Assembly: GCA_025403435.1 (NCBI GenBank) | Contig: CM046350.1 | Location: forward strand, 31,897,346 to 31,961,345 | Direction of reading: 5' to 3' | DNA length: 64,000 nucleotides | Source: Artocarpus heterophyllus | Taxonomy: Eukaryota > Streptophyta > Magnoliopsida > Rosales > Moraceae | Shown here: positions 12,238-22,829 of the stretch, piece by piece | Layout of the letters: the number at the start of each line of letters is the position of its first letter | Position numbering within the stretch: position 1 is the stretch's first letter | Translations under genes and position numbers: made by a program | Notes under the pieces: generated by a model | What the model saw: the letters and a program-made list of their open reading frames with translations, nothing else | The model's database searches: none | Told to the model about the DNA's origin: nothing

Positions 12238-12930
12238 ATGAGATGGATACCCTATGCATCTGCAGTAGGAAGTCTAATGTATGCCATGTTGTGTACAAGA
12301 CCTGACATTTGCTATGCGGTGGGTATAGTCAGTCGGTATCAATCCAACCCAGGATTAGATCATTGGGTAGCGGTTAAACATATTCTCAAGTATCTTAGGA
12401 GAACGAGAAACTATATGCTAGTTTATTCTGGTGAGAATTTGATTCCCATAGGATACACTGATTCTGATTTTCAATCAGACAAAGACACATGTAAATCTAC
12501 GTCTGGATCAGTGTTTACTTTTGGTGGTGGAGCCATAGTTTGGAGAAGCATCAAACAATCTTGTATTGTTGATTCAACAATGGAAGCAGAATATGTGGCT
12601 GCTTGTGAAGCAGCTAAAGAAGCTGTTTGGCTCTATAAGTTCTTAAATGATTTGGAAGTAGTTTCAGGCATGGATAAGCCACTCACACTGTATTGTGACA
12701 ACAGTGGTGCAGTGGCAAATTCAAGAGAACCTAGAAGCCACAAAAGAGGAAAGCATATAGAAAGAAAATATCATTTGATTAGAGAGATAGTGCATCGAGG
12801 CAATGTGGAAGTTGTGAAGATAGCGTCGAAAAACAACCTTGCCGACCCTTTCACCAAGACGTTACCTGCAAAGAGCTTTGAGGGACACTTGGAAGGCTTA
12901 GGTCTTAGAGACATGTCTCACCTGCTTTAG
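12238..12930 (+). pseudogene. Copia-1 RT C-terminus and RNase H
   Basis: Open frame of 230 codons. It starts with the RT thumb region (YASAVGSLMYAMLCTRPDI) and continues into RNase H, with YTDSDFQSD (first Asp), STMEAEYVAACEA (Glu), TLYCDNSGAVA (Asp) and the ADPFTKTLP tail typical of Copia. It ends at MSHLL-stop (12928-12930), immediately before the purine tract. It is the most intact part of the element but has no initiation of its own; it is the end of the broken polyprotein. Confidence 0.92.
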
Positions 12931-12944
12931 GGCAAGTGGGAGAT
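12931..12944 (+). other. Copia-1 polypurine tract
   Basis: GGCAAGTGGGAGAT directly before the 3' LTR. The same tract, as the reverse complement ATCTCCCACTTGCC, abuts the minus-strand Copia-3 LTR at 51887-51900, and a one-base variant abuts the Copia-2 LTR half at 57725-57738. Confidence 0.9.
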
Positions 12945-14395
12945 TGTTGGGTTTGGTGCCCTAAAAGTTGTGACATTGTACATATTGTTAATAAATAAAT
13001 AAAATGACATTTATTATTATTTTGGTTGATTATATGTATTATAAATACATTTATAAACATCAAGAAAATTCCATGATTATTTATGTGACTATAAATTTAG
13101 CATATAAGTGTTATTTGCTTAGGGATAAAATTTATAGATAATAATTTAAATAATCTGTAATAATTAATTAAAGTTTGGGATCTTTAATTTAAAATTACAA
13201 GTACAGTCCAATCTCATCTAAAATGAAATAGTCATTATCTGGACTATTAATGTAGAGACATTGGATTGGAGGTACTTTATATAATGAGATTATATAGGAC
13301 TGGACCAGATAAATTATGAATCTCTAATAATCATCCGTTACAAATAGAGTATTCAAATTTATCACTATGATGATTATATATTTGACAGTCTTAATCCTGA
13401 GTATTTATTAGACTCCTATTTATGACATTATGTTTTTTGACTTGCATGGTAAGATTTGTCTAAGCATAGATTATAGCTTAGCATCTTGGAAACATAAAGT
13501 AATAAATGGCTGGGAATAATATTATACAGATATGGAATCCATTCCTTCCTATAGAAGTTAGAAAAATAGTTTTCTTGAGTGATAATTCAAGGTTTGAACA
13601 GTAGAGCGCTCGTTCATAATAAGATTATGAATTAATTGTTCATTAGAGAATTATTGGAACTCAAGGATAAAGATGTAATAAGAGAGGTGAACGGAAATTG
13701 AACCTAGCTCTTATTATGAACTATTTATGGAGGGCTGACTTATATGTAATGATTATATCAATGGACTACTTGTTAATTTTCTTTGAGTAATTTCACTATA
13801 ATCTCAAGAGTTCAGTTTCAGGTTTTTAGTGGAGTAACACTGAAACTAATAAATTTGGCACATTAATCAAAGAGTTTAATTAATTGTCAAATTTATTGGA
13901 GCTTGGGTTATAGATCCATAGGTCCCCAATACCACCTCTATAACACTATATTGGATTTTTGCATAGAATAAATTATACATATTTAATTTAGAATTATTGA
14001 ATTCTGAATTAATTTTTTCACACTTGAATTGTTAACGTGACATAGAAAAATGTTCTCTGTGACACATAATGTAATGTGATAAATGCTATCACATTTAACT
14101 GAGCATTAGTTAATTAATTAATTGATTCTTTTTTTAAATCTATTCTTAAATAAATGTGATTTATTTTTGAATTTAGATATATATGGTTTTGAACCAAATG
14201 TTTTTATATATATAAGATTTTATAATATATTAATATATATATATATATTAATATTATATTAAAAAAAAAGAGAAGGAAAGACGTGAAACTTCAGTTTCAC
14301 GCTTTCCTTATATATATATTAAACCGAATCAGACTGTGATTCGGTTAAATTAAATTAAAAAAAAGAGGAAGGAAAGTTTACTTTACGTAAACTTT

Positions 14396-14430
<35 letters not shown>

Positions 14431-14896
14431 TCACGTTAACGTGATTCGGAAGATGAAAAAAAAAGGAAAAAGAAAAGGAAAAGTGAAAGTAAAATTATTA
14501 ATGGCTCAGATATAAAAAAGGGAGATAACAGTTATCTCAGCAGAATTATTTTCACGTAATTTTTAGAGAGAAAAAACTTAGAGTTCTTCTCTAAAGAAAA
14601 GGGTCTGCTATCTCATGCGTTGAGTACATAGCAGATTCAAAAAAGTGTGAGGAAAATTCATTCTTGCAGTTTGACGCCCACTCGTCTTTCCATTAGTGTG
14701 GAGGCCTGGTTTGGAAGATCGTGGTGTCAAAGAGGAAAGCTAGGATACCATGATAGTCTTCAAAAGGTTAGTAAAAATTCCTAAAGCTTTCTATAATTAA
14801 AATTATATATCTATTCCCGATGAACAAAGTTTTCAGAAAATTTTTGTTTGTCAATGATCCGTTCCTTCCGCTGCGTTTCATGTTTTAATTCCAACA
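12945..14896 (+). repeat. 3' LTR of Copia-1
   Basis: A 1952-bp repeat of 5408-7364 with the same TG/CA ends. The hairpins recur: 14282-14301 (CGTGAAAC/GTTTCACG, here perfect), about 14322-14346 (AACCGAATCA/TGATTCGGTT), 14371-14397 and 14428-14447 (identical to the 5' copy). The (TA)n runs differ in length from those of the 5' LTR. Confidence 0.95.
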
Positions 14897-15132
14897 AAGA
14901 CTTGTGTATATGTTTTGCCAGTTAGGTTCAACAACAATTAGCAGAAGACCACGTAATTCTAAGAATCATATCTTTTGATTGTACGACATTAAACCCACGA
15001 ATCCGAAGCCATAAAAACACAATGAAAACTGAAAAACAAGACAATTGATAGTAAAAGAGACGAAGAAAGGCTGTGAGAAAAAGTATAAAAATGCGCGTAT
15101 GTAATGAGTGAACAAAGAAGCGTTGGGATTAC

Positions 15133-15229
15133 TTGAATAATTGGAGAAGGAGCTGAAATTTCGATGGATCTTTGGTGTGAGAATTTTGGGTTTGTGTGAA
15201 AGATGGTGATTTGCTATGATAACGTTCAT
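15133..15229 (-). pseudogene. Probable first exon of the PPR remnant (transit peptide)
   Basis: On the minus strand an ATG at 15229 opens a Ser/His/Lys-rich, acid-free leader (MNVIIANHHLSHKPKILTP, then FSSFSNYS) that looks like an organellar targeting peptide. A GTAATC donor follows at 15127-15132. It lies upstream of the PPR exons in the same orientation, with only Copia-1 and intron-like sequence between. The splice phase with exon 2 would give an early stop, so either the border is wrong or a further mutation exists. It could instead be an unrelated exon. Confidence 0.4.
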
Positions 15230-15447
15230 TCATACACATTTTGTCATGAGAGGCAAAGTACGACAAAAACATGTCGAAATATCTCCTAGGTCATCCTACG
15301 TACCAAACGTATGCAGCGACTCTATTTAAACCATAAAGTTGTATAACCTGTTATTAATAAAATAATAAGATACAATTAAAAAGGTTTAATATATATTAAA
15401 TTAGATCTTATAATTTTATGAAAATAAAAATAATTTTTTATAGTGTG
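15230..15447. other. Possible 5' flank of the PPR gene
   Basis: Short AT-rich interval between the putative first exon and the MITE. I can make no firm promoter call. Confidence 0.35.
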
Positions 15448-15708
15448 TGTTTAACAATCAAGTTTTAACTATTACATGAGTTGTTTGAAAGAGTGGTTCT
15501 AACTATCAGTTACGACTGTGAACAGTATAAAGCTCTTATATGCTACTGTATAAAGCTCTCATATGCTACAGTCAAAACAAAACTCACATGCTATAGTTCT
15601 CAAACTAAAATTTTAGTTTCAATCGTTCTTTCAAACTGCCTAACAATGTTATAGAACTCTCACATACTAGTTTTTACTTTAAATTATAACTTGGTTCCCA
15701 AATATCCT
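15448..15708. mobile_element. Nested pair of hAT-like MITEs
   Basis: Outer imperfect inverted repeats: TTTAACAATCAAGTTTTAAC at the left against the complement of GTTATAACTTGGTTCCCAAA at the right. Inside it, about 15478-15650, is a second pair: GTTTGAAAGAGTGGTTCTAAC against the complement of CAATCGTTCTTTCAAACTG. The inner unit shares the AGCTCTCATATGCTACAG motif, in opposite orientation, with the MITE at 36097-36270. No coding capacity. Confidence 0.55.
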
Positions 15709-16464
15709 ATATGTATTGAATTTTAATGGCAAGGGAAAAAAAGTGTTTTGACCGTGTAGAAGATTTAAATTCTAATTCGACCCTGAACAATAGAAATTAG
15801 ACGTTGTCTCACTTTTACCCTCTATAGTTTAAAATGGCTTAAAACTTATCCTCCCCTTTAAAGTTATCATAAGTTGCAAATATGATACTTTTAATTATTT
15901 ACAATAGAGACATCAACTATTTAATGATTTTAATCATGTGTGCTCGTTAGGCTATACATATGAATAAAATCCTATAAAAGGCACTTTAATAACCTGTCAA
16001 ATAAAAGACACAACGAAAAAAGGCTTTATTAGGGTTTTTTTTTTCCCCTTTGCATAAGTGTATTGTCTCTCTTCGGAAGGTCATGGAGCTAGAGAGCGGC
16101 ATCGTTTTCGGATAGCTCTCTAGACTCCCCATCCCCTTGAGAGTATGGCCTAGAATCGTGGCATCCTTTTCTCTGGTATTGGGGCTATTTGCTCAGGATT
16201 TAGGAAGGATGTTTGTGGCTTGGTGGAGGGGGCTTCGTCATTAGTGGGCTAGCTTTCTCCGGTGGCTGTCGATGGCAACATGGCAGCGCAAATAGTAGAT
16301 CTGGTGGAGAGGATCCTTCTTGCTCCACAGGCTGAAGGCGTTGGTCGAGTTTACGTTGGCATTGCTTTGGCCTCGAGGGGAAGGCGGAGCCATGGTGGTA
16401 CTGTTTTCTTGGGTTGGCGGAGGTAGGCAGTGGAGATCTGGTTGGGCTCTCCATTAGTTTTCCA
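15709..16464. other. Unassigned sequence, with a GC-richer block
   Basis: 15740-16020 is AT-rich with no recognised feature. 16060-16460 is clearly richer in G/C and contains a minus-strand open frame (16200-16454, Pro/Ser-rich) without family resemblance. It could be the untranslated start of a LINE or captured genic DNA; I cannot decide. Confidence 0.35.
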
Positions 16465-17316
16465 ATGTAACGACCTGCCTTTTCATACCGTCACTTAACT
16501 TATTTAAACTTCATTTCTTAAACTTGATCTTACTTACTAGTAAGAAAAATATTGGGTAATTTTTTTTTCTTTTTAACATAAAAACGATTGCGAATTTCGT
16601 TGTAACAAAAATTGAGACATAGCTAAAATCTTAACATTAATCATTCAAATGTTTCTTAAAACTTATAAAGAAAACATTTATTCTCCTAAAAATTTTTTAA
16701 ATCATTTTTTTCAACTTAGAAAAGTGTTTTGTTAACATAGCAAATGTTCTTTAAGCAACGAAAACTATCGTAGTGGCATGCATATCCAACATCTGCACTT
16801 GTTATCACAATATCGAGTTCTTCAGCTAGTCTTATTGGTCTTTTGTAGAACTACCTATAGCATAAAAGAACTTGTAATGAGCTTTGGCTCAGCAAGTTCA
16901 AATATAATCTCACAAAACATTTAACAACATTCATCGTGAAACATTTTGCCCTTAAACTTTTCTCAAAAAACTTTCTTTATAAACCTTTTCTTGTAAATAT
17001 TTTTCATAAAAAAATTTTCATGAACATTTCTCATAAAACATTTCTCAAAATTCATAAACATATCTCATAAACATTTCATGGAAAGTAATGAAAGCAAGAT
17101 CATAATGCATGATTCTATTTATGCTCATTTATGAACTTTCTATGATCATTCATAACTTACTTAAGCTTCCTATCATCATTCTTATCTTTTCTTTATCTTG
17201 TGGACTTAAGCGTTCGTGCTAACATCATCAATTAGATCACAAACATAATGTTTCCCTTGTGGAAAATTTAAGACCATCGAATAATGAGGTCATAACTTTA
17301 ACATAATTTGTATACT
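16465..17316 (-). mobile_element. Gypsy LTR-like fragment
   Basis: Begins TGTAACGACC, a typical Gypsy LTR border in either orientation. It carries a GAGCTTTGGCTCA block that on the minus strand reads TGAGCCAAAGCTCA, like the CTGAGCC/CTCA block of the Gypsy-1 LTR (19086-19101), so its orientation is probably minus. Gypsy-1 abuts its right end at 17317. Only one end is defined. Confidence 0.45.
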
Positions 17317-19516
17317 TGTAACACCCAGAAATTAATGAAGTATAATTAGTGTGTAAAATAGTAAATTAGTATGCCTTATTGCAATTTGAACTTAGTCTAA
17401 TCATTTTGTGGTATTTTCTAATTAATTTCACTTATAATTGTTTCTACTAGTTATTTTAAATTTTGGAACAAAATAATTTGTCAAATTCCAAACAAGTCCT
17501 CTTTTACCAAAAACTCAGACGACCTTGAATCTGTTTCACCAAAACCATGTGTTTGACATGGTTTTCACTCTGAAAACCACTCTGTCCTCTCTATTTATTC
17601 ACTCTCCCTCGCCACTCTCTCTTCTTTCTCTCTTTCTCTTCTTTTCCCTCTTTCTCCTATCACTCTCCTCTCTCTTTCTCTTAGCAAATCCCACTTCTCC
17701 AAGCTTTATTTCTGCTAATTTGGGCCAAGAAACAAAGCTCAAGCCACCAAGGATTCTTCAAAAAATGTCCATTTGAGGTTAGCTCTCTCTCTCTCTCCCT
17801 TTTCAAAGTTTCAAAGTTTTATTTTCAAAATTTTCAGTCTTTCTTGGATGTTGAAATTTGAGCTTCCTTAAGCATAAATAACGTTTAACCTGAGTTATAG
17901 AACGTGTTTTACCATGAATTTAAACTTTATTTGAGCAAAAATCAACTTAACCAAGCTTTTATTTTTTTCTTTAATTTTCAAATAAATTGTGAAATTGTGT
18001 TTAAATTTGGGGATTTTGTTTCTAAAAGGTTTGGAATTGTTTCATAGTGTTTTTTGCATGTTTCCTAGGTTTGAAATGGTAAAAAAATAGGTTAAATCAA
18101 GCTTTGAAAGCTCGAAGAGGTTAAGACTCAAGATCTAACATTTTTTAGATTTTGACAGATTGACAGGCCGAACTTGAGCTTCGGCAGGCCAGATTCAAGA
18201 GTTCGGTAGGCCGGACTCATTCTTTTGGCAAGCCGGTCTCAAGGAATTCAGCAGGCCAAACTCATGTGGTCGGTAGGCCGAACCTCTATAGTTTAGCAGG
18301 CCAGACCAAGGAAATTGGCAAGCCAACCGTACTATATCAAAATGGTTGTTTTCTATCAGTTTTCACCCTTTAAAACATAAATAGAGATTTTGACCTTATG
18401 GCATGATTTCTTGAAAGTTAAAGGCACACTAAGACACCATGAGATAACATAGTATTGTAGAATACTCTAAGTTAGATATTGACGAATCTAGCTTATATCT
18501 AAGGTTGTTTGCAGTTTTAAGCAGCTGGCGTGTAGCGAGCGGGGATTACGGTATTTGTGCTCTAGCAACATATAAAAAAGTAGGACTCTAGACCCTCTTT
18601 CTTTGTTAGCCATGATTTTAAAAGAAGTTTTGGCCACAAAGTGTTTTTTTGCAAAATGTTTTTAAGGAATGATTGAGATGAATTTATTCAGTTATTTTCA
18701 GTAGCTGTTGAATAATAAAATGATCATAATGAATAGAATAATGAATGTAAATGAGAACACTTGGTAATATGAGACTCAAATAATGACATAGTACCGAACG
18801 AGTAGGAAATACCGATCGAAATGATATGCTAGGGCATGATGCCATATTCAAAGATCGGGTCGTATAGAGAGTGACCTTGGGACTAGGTCCTGAAACTCAG
18901 CTGGGCCACTACAGTAGTGATTCTAATGGCTTTGCTCAAGATAAAATGATATGATTAGTTTCAGATGAATGCTTAAAGCAAAATGGTAAGTATGAGATGA
19001 AAGAAGTTTATTTACTATGTTTTATAAACTTTGAACTAATGTAAGATTTATATATTAAGTTAATGTTTTCAAAGCTCATGTTCTACTGAGCCTTCTGCTC
19101 ACAGTTTTATTGTTTTAAAATTCCCCTCCTCTAGGTGGGTCGCAGCATAGAGCTCATTGGGACACTACTAATTGAACGCGTGGACCGTAGGATTTTCTAA
19201 TTAGGTTATTTGCTGATCTAATCAAGGCATGTATTATTTAATATTTTTGTGTTTGGATTGGAATGTGGTTGTATGTAATTATATCGATACTATGTGTATG
19301 CACAAATGTGGGTCTAGTGTGGCCCGACTCGTTCTTTTTTGTTTTTATTATTTAGTATTTTAAGTTGCATTAGCTTAATAGTAATTATCTAAAAATTTTA
19401 AATTTACCACATTTTTATAAATAATACCATTAATAAATTAGCAAGTTTAATTAAAAATTGGTTTAATTAACTTAATTAATTCCACCATGTCACCACCCGA
19501 GTCAAGGTTTATGACA
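17317..19516 (+). repeat. 5' LTR of Gypsy-1
   Basis: A 2.2-kb LTR from TGTAACACCC to TTTATGACA. The start matches 24255-24516 and the end is set by the primer site four bases later. It holds a CT-rich stretch (17577-17700), the palindromic GGCAGGCC array (18161-18330) and the CTGAGCC block near 19086. The open frame at 17525-17776 is low-complexity Ser/Leu and not a gene. Confidence 0.88.
18161..18330 (+). repeat. Array of GGCAGGCCGAAC-type palindromes in the Gypsy-1 LTR
   Basis: Eight degenerate copies spaced about 20-25 bases apart. The best copies read TTCGGCAGGCC or CGGTAGGCCGAAC. The consensus TTCGGC-AG-GCCGAA is an inverted repeat with a 2-base centre. The same motif is arrayed in the LTR of Gypsy-2 (59433-59588 and 61606-61778). 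Confidence 0.8.
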
Positions 19517-19520
19517 TATT

Positions 19521-19532
19521 TGGTATCAGAGC
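19521..19532 (+). other. Gypsy-1 primer binding site
   Basis: TGGTATCAGAGC, a perfect 12-base match to the usual plant initiator-tRNA-Met primer site, four bases after the LTR end. Confidence 0.95.
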
Positions 19533-19622
19533 CCTAAGTTTTGAACCTTGGGAAAATGAGCAGACATAGGTACGACAATGAAAAACCACTAATGATCCAA
19601 TTTTGTTTTCAAAATTAAGAGA

Positions 19623-20503
19623 ATGGCAACTAGGCATCGTCTAGCTGCTGCTGACGTAAATCTCGTGAATGATGAAGGCATGATGGGAGCTATGCTTACT
19701 ACTTTTCGGTAGATGGCGGCAAGGGCAAAGCATGAGGATTCTAAGACAGGTCGCTAGCATGAATATTTCAAGGAGTTTTGACGTACGACCATCCTGACTT
19801 TCAACAAAAATAGGAACCCATAAGCAGCCGAGTATTGGTTAAATTCGGTGGTAAAGCATCTAGATACTTTTAGAGTACCAGCAAAATACCGAGCTAAATT
19901 TGCAGCTTACAGACAAGAAAGAAGTGCAAATACCTGGTGAAAGCAAGCCAAACGTATGGAAAATAACAAAAACATCGATTGGGACAAATTTGAAGAATTA
20001 TTCTACAAGCGTTATTTTCCGCAGGGGGATAGAGACCAAAAGATGTTGAATTCTACTGATTGGAACGGGGTGACAAGACAGTCCAAGAATATGAAGCAAA
20101 GTTCACTGAATTGGCCAGATTTTCTCCATCTGCCATGGCTTCTAAGCAAGAAAAGTGTATCAAGTTTCAAGAGGGACTTAAGAGATCTATCTGACGATAA
20201 TTGGTTGCCTTGTGAATCCAAAATTATGGTGAGTTGGTCTCGTCACCTTTGTCGGTGGAAAGCGACAATGCTACCTACTATGAGAATAGAGTGAGAACAT
20301 CAGAAGGGCCCCAAAGGAACAACAAAAGAGGCAACAACAACCGTCAAGCTCAAGCGAAGAATCAACATGGCAATGCCAACATTAGGAGTAGTAGTTCTTC
20401 AGGTAGCGGACGAAGCAATCCTTACAACTTCTATTGTTACTACTATCAGCAACTAGGACACAACAAGAGAAATAAGGAATTCTTGACAAGGACCCTAGAC
20501 TGA
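19623..20503 (+). pseudogene. Gypsy-1 gag
   Basis: Starts near the ATG at 19623 (MATRHRLAAAD) and is broken by several stops and shifts. Recognisable capsid segments are AEYWLNSVVKHLD, RVPAKYRAKFAAY and WDKFEELFYKRYFPQ (19980-20025). A Gln/Asn/Ser-rich linker and a ruined zinc knuckle follow: NFYCYYYQQLGHNKRN (about 20430-20478) has lost cysteines from CX2CX4HX4C. Structural protein of the particle; not translatable here. Confidence 0.8.
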
Positions 20504-20789
20504 AGAAGGTGCAAACCGTCAGTCCCAAACTCAGTCTTTTGCTCAGCCTTAGCAAATCCCTCAACCGCAGTTTCACCAGTTTAGCCCTCGGTAGATGCTC
20601 TATCCAACGCAAGGTTATCAGCTTTCGAATTTCCAAAGGAATGTCCTACAGTATAAAGCACCCAGTACAGCTAATGTGCAATCTCCTTTACCACAGTAGT
20701 ATTGGTCGACAAACCCTAGATCTAGTAATGCTAATAAGGGAAAAGGAAAAGCTCCAGCTTAAGTCCATACCATGGCTATAGGAAGTTTT

Positions 20790-21150
20790 GACGCTCAGAC
20801 CAGTAATGCGGTAGTTGATGGTACTATTTTGGTTTCCTAATCTTTGGCTCATGTCTTATTTGATATTGGTGCCAAGCATTCTCTCATTTCAAGTTCATTT
20901 GTACATGCCTTAGGATTAGAAATAGAGGAATTTAATGAACCCTTGATAATTACCTCACCTTTGGGGCAAGCATATGTGAACAGCATGTGTAAATCCTGTA
21001 AGATAATGATTAGGGGTGAGATTTTAGGAAGATTTTAGGAAACGATTTGATTGTAATCCCTATGAGCACCTATGATGTAATTTTAGGGATGAACTGGTTG
21101 TCTAGATATAATACCATTGTAGATTGTCACCTTAGAAAAGTAACCTAGTG
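20790..21150 (+). pseudogene. Gypsy-1 aspartic protease
   Basis: MAHVLFDIGAKHSLIS has DIGA where the active site should read D-T/S-G-A, so the nucleophile loop is mutated. The second half of the fold, STYDVILGMNWLSRYN, follows at about 21065-21110 in another frame after a duplicated GGAAGATTTTA near 21028-21040. Confidence 0.8.
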
Positions 21151-22000
21151 ACCGATAGGGGAATAACGATTACCTTCCAAGGTGTTAATGATCGAGTAAT
21201 GAGTGAGCAATTCATAAAGACAAGTCTTGGAGGACGAAGGAACTGGGCTTGTTATGCTCTTCTTTTGAACCTAGAGGAAGGATCTAGCATGGCAGAGAAA
21301 AATACAGTGATACCGATGGTTGATGACTTTGATGATGTCTTCCCTGATGAGTTACTTAGATTACCACCCCACCAAGAGATTGAGTTGAATATCGAGTTAC
21401 TCCTCAGCACCTCTCCAATTTCCATAGCACCATACCGAATTGCACCTGTAGAAATGAAAGACTGAGGAAGCAACTTTAGAAACTTGCAGATAAAGGGTAC
21501 ATCCAAAATAGTACGTCATTGTGGGGTGCACCAGTTCTGTTTGCCAAGAAACATGATGGTACTTTCAGGCTGTGTATTGATTATCGGCAACTGAATCGGA
21601 TCACAATGAAGAACAAGTGTCCATTGCCAAGAATTGATGAGCTATTCAATCAGTTAAGAGGTTCTCTGTATTTCTCAAAAATAGATTTGTGTTCAGGATA
21701 TTATCAGCTTAGAATCAAGGAAGACGATATCCTGAAGACAGCTTTCAGAACCCGGTATAAACACTTCGAATTTCTAGTGATGCTATTTGGATTGATGAAT
21801 GCTTATATAGCTTTCATGGATTTAATAAATCAGATTTTCAGGCCTTATTTAGATCAGTTTGTGATCGTGTTCATTGATGACATACTAATCTATTTCAAGA
21901 CCTGGGAGGAACATGAACAACACCTAAGGATTGTGCTTCAAACTCTACAAAAATTTCAACTGTATGCCAAAAAGGAAAAGTGTGATTTTTGGTAGACTGA
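21148..22000 (+). pseudogene. Gypsy-1 reverse transcriptase
   Basis: The first frame (21148-21465) carries DDFDDVFPDELLRLPPHQEIE, the usual region before RT. A frame break at about 21465-21519 follows. The second frame (21519-21995) has [49 protein letters not shown] and the catalytic FIDDILIY (about 21870). It ends at a TAG in place of the next codon (21993-21995). The palm and fingers are well preserved compared with gag. Confidence 0.88.
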
Positions 22001-22720
22001 AGTTAAGTTTCTAGGACACGTCATCTCTGAGCAAGGTATTTTAGTAGATCTTTCCAAGATAGAAGCAATAGTACAATGGGAACGACCGAAGAACGTGGCT
22101 GAGATCCATAGTTTCTTAGGACTCACATGATACTATAGGAAATTCGTGGAAGACTTCTCGAAGATAGTAGTAACATTGACGCGATTAATCAAGAAAAATG
22201 TCTGGTTTAAATGGGATACAGAATACGAGTATGCCTTCCAAGAGTTGAAGAACCGGTTAACCACTACTCCAGTGCTGATCATACCAAGTAGTGACAAGCC
22301 TTACGAAGTCTACATGGATGTCTCAGGACGTTGACTTGGCTGTGTTTTAATGCAATGTGGACCAGTTGTGGCAAATGGATCGCGATAGTTGAGACCTCAC
22401 AAGCAAAACTACCCGATTCACGATTTAGAGCTCGCAGTAGTGATTCATGCCCTGAAGATTTAGAGGTATTATTTGCATAGAGCGACATTTCAGATTTTCT
22501 CAGATTACAAGAGTTTAAAGTATTTGTTCACTTAGAAGGATCTGAATTTGGGCAAATGAAGATGGATGGAATTTATGGACGATTATGATTTCACACTGTA
22601 GTATTATCCAGGAAAAGCTAATGTAGTTGCAGATGCGCTCAGTGAGAAGTCTTTTGGAATTCTCGCTTATTTGGCACTTGAGGATTGAAAAATAGATGCT
22701 ATGGTAAGTGAGTACGTGTT
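21996..22720 (+). pseudogene. Gypsy-1 RT connection and RNase H
   Basis: Continues with FLGHVIS and SFLGLT-YYRKFVEDFSKI (22080-22165), WDTEYEYAFQELKNRLTT (22215-22268) and PYEVYMDVSGR, the start of RNase H, where a TGA (22332-22334) interrupts. Fragments of the HDLELAVVIHALK-type segment follow to about 22470, and a VVADALSEKSFG-like end near 22625-22660. Confidence 0.8.
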
Positions 22721-22829
22721 ATAGTACTATGAAGATTGCGATTAAGTTTTAGTATACCATATGGAGTCTACCCCACGCTTGTTTAAATGGTGAAGCATAC
22801 TAATGGTGGGATCAACATCTACAGGGGAT

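Larger units (their letters stand above)
5408..14896 (+). mobile_element. Copia-1: full-length Ty1/Copia retrotransposon, inactivated
   Basis: Complete structure in order: 5' LTR, tRNA-Met-like primer site, leader of about 1.56 kb, gag with zinc knuckle, aspartic protease, integrase, reverse transcriptase, RNase H, purine tract, 3' LTR. The domain order with integrase before reverse transcriptase is diagnostic of Copia. Both LTRs begin TGTTGGG and end CCAACA. The flanks TAGAC (5403-5407) and AAGAC (14897-14901) form a 5-bp target duplication with one change. The LTRs differ by roughly 3% in the first 650 bases by eye, mostly transitions, so the insertion is fairly recent. Two frameshifts and four in-frame stops break the polyprotein. 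Confidence 0.95.

Noticed and set aside
16200..16454. Pro/Ser-rich minus-strand open frame in a GC-richer block
   Set aside because: No recognisable domain, no splice or promoter support; left as unassigned.
17525..17776. Ser/Leu-rich open frame in the Gypsy-1 LTR
   Set aside because: Result of a CT-rich tract in the LTR.
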